Origin: Streptomyces tanashiensis
Lineage (GTDB): Bacteria; Actinomycetota; Actinomycetes; Streptomycetales; Streptomycetaceae
Assembly: GCF_014648895.1 (NCBI RefSeq)
Contig: NZ_BMRZ01000001.1
Location: 682,001-746,000 of the forward strand
Length of the DNA: 64,000 nucleotides
Direction: 5' to 3'
Every line of letters begins with the position of its first letter. Positions within the stretch are counted from its first letter, which is position 1. Made by a program: the position numbers and the translations under genes. This document shows positions 59,209 to 64,000 of this stretch, one piece after another. The notes below the pieces were generated by a model, which was given only the letters and a program-made list of their open reading frames with translations, had not been told where the DNA came from and did not search any database.

Positions 59209-60098
59209 GCGGCGACGGTGCCCTGGACCCGGCGGAGCTTCTTCATCGGGCCGAGCTCCGACTCGTACACCTTCTTGACGCCGTCGCCGAGGGCCGCCTC
59301 GATGGTGCGGATGTCGCGGACCAGGCGCTGGAGGCCCTGCGGCTCGACGGAGGCGGCCTGGTCGGAGCCCCACATGGCGCGGTCGAGGGTGATGTGGCGC
59401 TCGACGAAGGTGGCGCCGAGGGCGACGGCGGCCAGCGTGGTCTGGAGGCCGGTCTCGTGGCCGGAGTAGCCGATCGGGACGTTCGGGTACTCCTCCTGGA
59501 GCGTCTGGATGACGCGGAGGTTGAGCTCCTCGGCCTTGGCCGGGTAGGTCGAGGTGGCGTGGCAGAGCAGGATGTTGTCCGAGCCGAGGACCTCGACCGC
59601 GTGGCGGATCTGCTTCGGGGTCGACATGCCGGTGGAGAGGATCACCGTGCGGCCGGTGGCGCGCAGCTCGCGCAGCAGCTCGTCGTCGGTGAGGGAGGCG
59701 GAGGCCACCTTGTGGGCGGGGACGTCGAACTTCTCCAGGAAGGCGACCGCCTCGGTGTCCCACGGGGAGGCGAACCAGTCGATGCCGCGCTCCTTGCAGT
59801 GCTCGTCGATGGCGCGGTACTCGTCCTCGCCGAACTCCACGCGGTGGCGGTAGTCGATGTACGTCATCCGGCCCCAGGGGGTGTCGCGCTCGATGTCCCA
59901 CTGGTCGCGCGGGGTGCAGATCTCCGGGGTGCGCTTCTGGAACTTGACGGCGTCGCAGCCGGCCTCGGCGGCCACGTCGATCAGCTTGAAGGCGTTGTCG
60001 AGGTCGCCGTTGTGGTTGATGCCGATCTCGCCGCAGACGTAGACGGGCTGACCCGGGCCGGCGGTCTTGGTGCCGAGGGTGCGCAGACGGGTGCTCAT
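59205..60098 (-). CDS. neuB: Nonulosonic acid synthase (NeuB family), lacking the SAF domain
   Basis: Condenses phosphoenolpyruvate with a hexose derivative to make a nine-carbon keto acid (sialic acid or Kdn type). The 297 residues comprise the TIM barrel: VYVCGEIGINHNGDLDNAFKLIDVAAEAGCDAVKFQKR in pieces, WFASPWD, KVASASLTDDELLRELRATGRTVILSTGMST and PIGYSGHETGLQTTLAAVALGATFVERHITLDRAMWGSDQAAS. Standard NeuB is about 345 residues with a C-terminal SAF (antifreeze-like) domain that closes the active site of the partner subunit; here it is missing. The gene follows neuA by 9 nt. Confidence 0.93.
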   Translation of the reverse strand: MSTRLRTLGTKTAGPGQPVYVCGEIGINHNGDLDNAFKLIDVAAEAGCDAVKFQKRTPEICTPRDQWDIERDTPWGRMTYIDYRHRVEFGEDEYRAIDEHCKERGIDWFASPWDTEAVAFLEKFDVPAHKVASASLTDDELLRELRATGRTVILSTGMSTPKQIRHAVEVLGSDNILLCHATSTYPAKAEELNLRVIQTLQEEYPNVPIGYSGHETGLQTTLAAVALGATFVERHITLDRAMWGSDQAASVEPQGLQRLVRDIRTIEAALGDGVKKVYESELGPMKKLRRVQGTVAA

Positions 60099-60107
60099 GG
60101 TCGTTCC

Positions 60108-61301
60108 TTACGGGTTGGGGGTGTTCAGCTCGGGTCCGAGGAGCCAGGCGGCGATCTCGCGGATCGCCCCGGAGCCGCCCGGGGTGACGGTGACCGCGCG
60201 GGCGGCGGCCCGTACGGAGTCGTGGGCACTGCTCACCGCGACGGGCCAGCCGACGAGGTGGAAGCAGGGCAGGTCGTTGACGTCGTTGCCGGCGTAGAGG
60301 ACGCGCTGCGGGTCGATGCCCTCGGCCTCGCACCACTCCTTGAGGGCGCGGTCCTTGCGGTCGATGCCGTGCAGGACGGGGATCCTGAGCTTGCGGGCGC
60401 GGGCGGCGACCACGGCGTTCTGCTCGGTGGAGAGGATGAGGACGGGCAGTCCGGCGCGGCGCAGGGCCGCGATTCCCAGGCCGTCGCCGCGGTGCGCGGA
60501 GACGAACTCGCGGCCCTCGGCGTCGAGGTGGACCCGGTCGTCGGTCTGGGTGCCGTCGAAGTCGAGGACGACGGCGTCGACGTCGGCGAAGCCGGGCGTG
60601 ACGGGCTCGTCGAGGAGCGGCGCGAGGGCCTTGGCGCGGGCCAGGTCGTGCGGGTCGTCGATCTCCAGGACCCGGGCGGGGTCGGTGACGACGAGCGCGG
60701 TGCGGCCGAAGAAGCGGTGCCCGTGGGTGCGGAAGCCGGCCGCGTCCATCGCGTAGACGGCGCCGGTCTCCAGGAACTCGGGCTCCCGGTCCTGGCGGCG
60801 CGGGCGGTGCGCCTTGTCGTGGTTGACGCCGGTGGCGCCCGTCGGGCTGTCCTGGGGATCGCGCCAGAGGAAGCCGTGGGACGGGGCGGCCGTGAAGGCG
60901 GTGTCGGCGGCGCCCGAGGTGATCCGCTCGGCGGTCTCGGCGACCTCGGCGGAGGTGAGGAAGGGGCTGGTGCACTGGACGAGGAGGACCACGTCGGCCG
61001 GGCGGCCGTGGGTGGCCTCGAAGGCGTCCATCGCGTGCAGGACCGCGGCCTCGCTGGTGGCGGTGTCGCCCGCGATCTCGGCGGGCCGGCGGACGGCCTC
61101 GGCTCCGGCGGTGCGGGCCGCCGCCGCGATGGCGGGGTCGTCGGTGGAGACCACGACGTGGGTGACCGGGCGGGCGCCGAGGCAGGCGTGGACGGCGCGT
61201 GCCACCAGGGGGACCCCGGCCACCGGGGCGAGGTTCTTGGCGGGCACGCCCTTGGAGCCGCCCCGGGCGGGGATGACGGCGAGCACGATCGGGGACGGCA
61301 T
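60108..61301 (-). CDS. neuA: CMP-nonulosonate cytidylyltransferase fused to HAD phosphatase
   Basis: A bifunctional enzyme of 397 residues. Residues 1-225 are a CMP-sialate/CMP-Kdn synthetase: VIPARGGSKGVPAKNLAPVAGVPLVARAV (CTP site), STDDPAIAAAA, VVLLVQCTSPF and EIDDPHDLARA. Residues about 235-390 are a KdsC-type HAD phosphatase (VVLDFDGTQTDD, LILSTEQN, KDRALKEWCEAEG, YAGNDVNDLPCF). The second domain would dephosphorylate a 9-phosphate product of NeuB before CMP activation. The ATG overlaps the stop of the upstream gene (TGATG). Confidence 0.92.
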   Translation of the reverse strand: MPSPIVLAVIPARGGSKGVPAKNLAPVAGVPLVARAVHACLGARPVTHVVVSTDDPAIAAAARTAGAEAVRRPAEIAGDTATSEAAVLHAMDAFEATHGRPADVVLLVQCTSPFLTSAEVAETAERITSGAADTAFTAAPSHGFLWRDPQDSPTGATGVNHDKAHRPRRQDREPEFLETGAVYAMDAAGFRTHGHRFFGRTALVVTDPARVLEIDDPHDLARAKALAPLLDEPVTPGFADVDAVVLDFDGTQTDDRVHLDAEGREFVSAHRGDGLGIAALRRAGLPVLILSTEQNAVVAARARKLRIPVLHGIDRKDRALKEWCEAEGIDPQRVLYAGNDVNDLPCFHLVGWPVAVSSAHDSVRAAARAVTVTPGGSGAIREIAAWLLGPELNTPNP

Positions 61302-62590
61302 CAGAGTTCTCCCAGGCGGCGGATGACGGGGGCGACGCGCTGCACGCCGTGGCGGTACGCGCCCCGCGCGGCCTCCCGGACGACCCTGCGCAGCCCGCTC
61401 TCGCGGGGCTCGGGCGCGGTGACGTCCAGGCGGTGGCGGGCGAGGATCCCGGGCAGGTAGCCGGGGGCCGTCTCCGCGGTGTAGTAGGGGCTGACGGGGG
61501 GCAGGGCGGGGAGCGCGAGGAGCTCGGCGACCCGGTCGCGTGCGGCGTCGAAGGCCGCCTCGTACGGGCTGTCGGAGGCGACGCCCTGCCGGGCGAGCCA
61601 GGTCTCGTCGGGCGCCGGCACGTCCCCCTTGTCGAGCCGGTCGAAGGAGGTGAGCAGGCCGGAGCCGACGAAGTGGTGGTTGCCGAGGGCCTCGCGGACC
61701 CCGAGGTCGGTGAGGATCGCGGTGGGGATCCGGCGGTGGAGCGCTTCGAGGGCGGCCGTGGAGGAGACGGTGACCAGCAGGTCGGTGCGGTCGAGGACCT
61801 CGCCCATGTGCCCGTACACGAGCCGGAAGTTGGCCGGCGGGTCGAGCTCGCGGACCAGCTTCTGGAAGGGGAACTCCTCCAGGTGCGTGGTGTGTTCGCC
61901 CGGCTTGGAGCGGAGTTTGAGGAGCACCTCGCGACCCGGGTGGAGACGGGCGTGATCGATCAACCGCCGCAGTACGTAAGCCCGTTCGGCGCGGGTGGCG
62001 GGCACGGAGGGCTGGGCGGCGAAGACCAGGGTGTCGCGGCCGGCCTCGGGGGCGTGCGGGGCGCCGCCGAGGAAGGGCAGCGCGGCCTCGACGACCGAGT
62101 CGGCGCCGGCGCCGACGCCCTCGTAGACGGCGCGGAAACGCTCGGCGTCGTGGCGGGAGTTGGCGAGGACCACGTCGGCTCCGTGACGGAGCAGGAGGCC
62201 GTCGGTCAGCTTCTCGTAGACGACGCCGACGTAGCCGGTGACGATCACCGGGCGCCGCTCCAGGGCGAGGTCGGCCAGGCCCTGGAGGACGGCGCGGACG
62301 GTGCCGCCGACCAGGGAGAGCACGAGGACGTCGTACCGCTCGCCGCGCTCCTCCGCGTCCCGTACCTCGCGCAGGAACTCCGCGCCCGTCACCTCGCGCG
62401 GGGCGGTCGTGGACACCCCGGTCTCGGCGAGCTGGCGCGGGGTGGGCGTGGCCCGTCCGCGCAGGACGAAACCGGTGGGTTCGGCGGTGGCCGTGGTGAT
62501 GCGGCGCGCGGTGAGAGCGCCCCATTTCCACCGGGTGTCGGAGTCGGCGAGTACGGCGACCCGTACCGCTTCTCTGGTACTTGCTGGCAC
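61301..62590 (-). CDS. DUF6716-like putative glycosyltransferase
   Basis: First gene of the minus-strand nonulosonic acid operon, 429 residues. It begins RVAVLADSDTRWKWGALTA and contains VLVLSLVGGTVRAVL, VIVTGYVGVVYEKLTDGLLLRHGADVVLANSRHDAERF, FAAQPSVPATRAERAYVLRRL and DLLVTVSSTAALEALHRRIPTAIL, which suggest a GT-B fold. I call it a putative glycosyltransferase. The GTG at 62590 is preceded by TAGCGT plus 7 nt (leaderless pattern). GTTCACCG on the minus strand lies about 55 nt upstream. Confidence 0.78.
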   Translation of the reverse strand: MPASTREAVRVAVLADSDTRWKWGALTARRITTATAEPTGFVLRGRATPTPRQLAETGVSTTAPREVTGAEFLREVRDAEERGERYDVLVLSLVGGTVRAVLQGLADLALERRPVIVTGYVGVVYEKLTDGLLLRHGADVVLANSRHDAERFRAVYEGVGAGADSVVEAALPFLGGAPHAPEAGRDTLVFAAQPSVPATRAERAYVLRRLIDHARLHPGREVLLKLRSKPGEHTTHLEEFPFQKLVRELDPPANFRLVYGHMGEVLDRTDLLVTVSSTAALEALHRRIPTAILTDLGVREALGNHHFVGSGLLTSFDRLDKGDVPAPDETWLARQGVASDSPYEAAFDAARDRVAELLALPALPPVSPYYTAETAPGYLPGILARHRLDVTAPEPRESGLRRVVREAARGAYRHGVQRVAPVIRRLGEL

Positions 62591-62644
62591 GTCGAGGACG
62601 CTAGAAGGGCATTCCGCTTTCCGGCCCAACTGGGCCACAACAAA

Positions 62645-62755
62645 CGGTGAACAGAGCCTCTCCGCCTGTTGAAGTGGGTCGCTGTCCGGACATCCGGCGG
62701 CTGATTTCCCCTGCGGGTAAAGGCGGTTAATCGGCCCGCCGCCTGGTGTTCACCG
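62645..62755. promoter_or_regulatory. Mirrored CGGTGAACA / TGTTCACCG pair in the divergent glycopolymer promoter
   Basis: CGGTGAACA at 62645-62653 and TGTTCACCG at 62747-62755 are exact reverse complements. Each lies about 55 nt from one of the divergent start codons (62590 and 62810). GTTCACC is the core heptamer of Streptomyces PHO boxes, but no convincing second 11-nt unit flanks either copy. Confidence 0.5.
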
Positions 62756-62809
62756 AAAAGCTGCCCGACGGTCGGTGGGAATGCCGGGGCGGCGCCTAGC
62801 GTCGGCCGC

Positions 62810-63835
62810 GTGGTCAAGCTCTCCGTCGTCGTGCCGTTCTTCAACGTGCAGACATACGCCCCCGACACCCTCACGAGCCTGCGGGCCAACGCCCGCGAGG
62901 ACTTCGAGTTCCTCCTTGTCGACGACTGCTCCTCCGACGGGACACCCGAGCTCCTCGAACGGGCCGCGCGCGAGATCCCGGGTGCCGTCCTGATCAGGCA
63001 CGAGCACAACGAGGGCCTCGCCACGGCCCGGAACACCGGCCTCGACGCCGCCCGCGGCGAGTACATCGCCTTCCTCGACGGGGACGACTGGCTCGCCCCC
63101 GGCTACTACGACCGGCTCGTCGCCGCCGCCGACGGGCTGCGCTGCGACTTCCTGCGCACCGACCACGTCACGGTCACCGGGCGCAACCGCGCGGTGCGCC
63201 GGGTGCCGGTCGCCCGGCGCGGCGAGGTGCTGCGTCCGCGGGACGCGATCCTGCCGGCGCACCGGACGACCTCGGTCGACTACCCGTACGCCTGGGCCGG
63301 GATCTACCACCGGCGGCTCCTGGACCGGGGTCTGCTGCACTTCCCGCACGGGCTGCGGACGGCCGAGGACCGGCCCTGGATCTGGAAACTCCACCGCGAG
63401 GCGGAATCGTTCGCCGCGATCGGTGAACTCGGTGTGTTCTATCGGCGCGGGGTGGCGACCTCGCTCACCCAGATCGGCGATGTCCGGCAATTGGATTTCA
63501 TTCGCGCATTCGACCAGGTGATCGAGGAAACGGCGAAGGACGCGGACGCGGATCTTCTTCTTCCCAAAGCCGTCCGCACGTATTGCGCGGTGATTTCCCA
63601 TCACATCGGCTCGATCGAACGGTTCGAGCCCGAGGTGGCGCGCCGGCTGAAGGCGATGAGCGCGGGCGCGCTGCGGCGGATGCCCCAGGGGGTCCTCGAC
63701 GAGGTGCTGACGGCGATGGGCGGGGACCGCGCGACGACGCTGCGACGACTGCGCAGGCGGCGCCCCGCACCACCGCCGGAGGCGCCGGTCCGCGAGGCGG
63801 GCGCGGGCGCGAAGTCGACGGAGGTGGCCGCGTGA
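62810..63835 (+). CDS. Glycosyltransferase family 2
   Basis: A 341-residue inverting glycosyltransferase of GT-A fold: LSVVVPFFNVQTYAPDTLTSL, FEFLLVDDCSSDGTPELL, HEHNEGLATARNTGLDAARGEYIAFLDGDDW (the DGD metal motif) and LRTAEDRPWIWKLH (catalytic ED). The C-terminal region is Arg/Pro/Ala-rich. The GTG start is preceded by TAGCGT plus 7 nt, mirroring the divergent gene. It probably builds the glycopolymer or its linkage unit. It overlaps the next gene by 4 nt. Confidence 0.92.
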   Translation: MVKLSVVVPFFNVQTYAPDTLTSLRANAREDFEFLLVDDCSSDGTPELLERAAREIPGAVLIRHEHNEGLATARNTGLDAARGEYIAFLDGDDWLAPGYYDRLVAAADGLRCDFLRTDHVTVTGRNRAVRRVPVARRGEVLRPRDAILPAHRTTSVDYPYAWAGIYHRRLLDRGLLHFPHGLRTAEDRPWIWKLHREAESFAAIGELGVFYRRGVATSLTQIGDVRQLDFIRAFDQVIEETAKDADADLLLPKAVRTYCAVISHHIGSIERFEPEVARRLKAMSAGALRRMPQGVLDEVLTAMGGDRATTLRRLRRRRPAPPPEAPVREAGAGAKSTEVAA

Positions 63836-64000
63836 GCGCCCGCCGCACCACCCAGATCTTCTGCGCCTCCACCCTCTACGGCGCCGTGACGCTCGCCGCC
63901 GCGCTCGACAGCGGCGCCTTCGCGCCGGCCGACCGCCGGATCCTCCTCGTCACCAACAACGCGGCCGTCCCGGAGACGACGCCCGCCCTCGACGAGGCCG
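63832..64000 (+). CDS. Start of a glycopolymer gene (cut by window edge)
   Basis: Only 56 residues are visible from the GTG overlapping the GT2 stop (GTGA). TTQIFCASTLYGAVTLAAALDSG and RRILLVTNNAAVPETTP resemble the N-terminal strand-helix-strand of polysialyltransferase-like proteins. Position and coupling make a glycosyltransferase likely; identity is uncertain. Confidence 0.6.
   Translation, partial: MSARRTTQIFCASTLYGAVTLAAALDSGAFAPADRRILLVTNNAAVPETTPALDEA

Noticed and set aside
58120..60975. A 951-residue minus-strand frame across the neu genes
   Set aside because: The first 590 codons are the wrong frame of neuA and neuB. The real gene starts at 59208 with an ATGA overlap.
1..64000. 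tRNA, rRNA or known riboswitch genes
   Set aside because: Reading both strands I found no cloverleaf, rRNA segment or recognisable riboswitch core. Only local hairpins are reported.

Overview
The window is high-GC actinobacterial chromosome, almost certainly Streptomyces. The signs are codon use with G or C in nearly every third position, GTG and TTG starts, a complete sigQ / afsQ1-afsQ2 locus, and a gene order that, as I recall, follows the conserved core of the S. coelicolor chromosome from birA/pccB to a nonulosonic-acid cell-wall glycopolymer cluster. I see no rRNA, tRNA, CRISPR array, prophage or insertion sequence.

Layout. (1) 1-8.3 kb: acyl-CoA carboxylase region with birA (cut by the window edge), pccB, the small epsilon subunit and the biotinylated alpha subunit accA2. 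Interleaved are an MFS exporter with a divergent TetR regulator, a 42-residue membrane peptide, maf and a membrane protein. (2) 8.3-15.2 kb: a TetR regulator, a DeoR/GlpR-type regulator, an LpdA-like flavoprotein, a gamma-glutamylcyclotransferase-like protein, purine nucleoside phosphorylase and a phosphohexomutase-family protein. (3) 15.4-26.2 kb, minus strand: a phosphate-type ABC locus. pstC and pstA lead, and pstB comes last. Between them lie three different PstS-like binding proteins (two with C-terminal membrane anchors, one of these with an LAxTG sorting motif), an Ig-like LAxTG surface protein and a sortase-fold protein that has lost its catalytic His and Cys. (4) 26.3-29.6 kb: a repeated DUF1508-like protein, a PH-domain membrane protein, an intact lipoprotein-type class F sortase and a surface protein. 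(5) 29.9-33.2 kb: deoC with two aldehyde dehydrogenase genes. (6) 33.2-41.3 kb: a TerD-family protein, uridine kinase, sigQ, afsQ1-afsQ2-lipoprotein, VanZ, PspC and small secreted proteins. (7) 41.4-58 kb: adenosine deaminase, GNAT, hydrolase, LysR/MFS pair, L,D-transpeptidase, an ECF sigma factor, STAS and HAD proteins, then deoA, cdd, a nucleoside-type ABC importer with a BMP lipoprotein, and an M20 amidohydrolase. (8) 58.1-64 kb: nonulosonic acid (sialic acid or Kdn-type) polymer genes.

The strongest system-level signal is a 12-bp palindrome, CTACGCGCGTAG. It is perfect or near-perfect in front of six nucleoside genes or operons spread over 44 kb: deoD, deoC-ALDH, add, deoA, the ABC importer and the BMP lipoprotein. 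It usually touches the promoter core. Together these genes import nucleosides, deaminate and phosphorolyse them, and pass deoxyribose phosphate through DeoC to acetaldehyde and then to the ALDH pair. The DeoR-type regulator at 8886-9848 is the natural local candidate for the repressor.

The second notable system is the surface-anchored phosphate-type ABC locus with its degenerate sortase, preceded by a PHO-box-like 11-nt phased repeat. Other points of interest are an exact AfsQ1-box match between sigQ and afsQ1, a recurrent TAnnnT-N6/7-start pattern that predicts at least a dozen leaderless mRNAs, an ABC ATPase with no ordinary start codon where its N-terminus must begin, and a structured intergenic repeat present twice with compensatory base changes.
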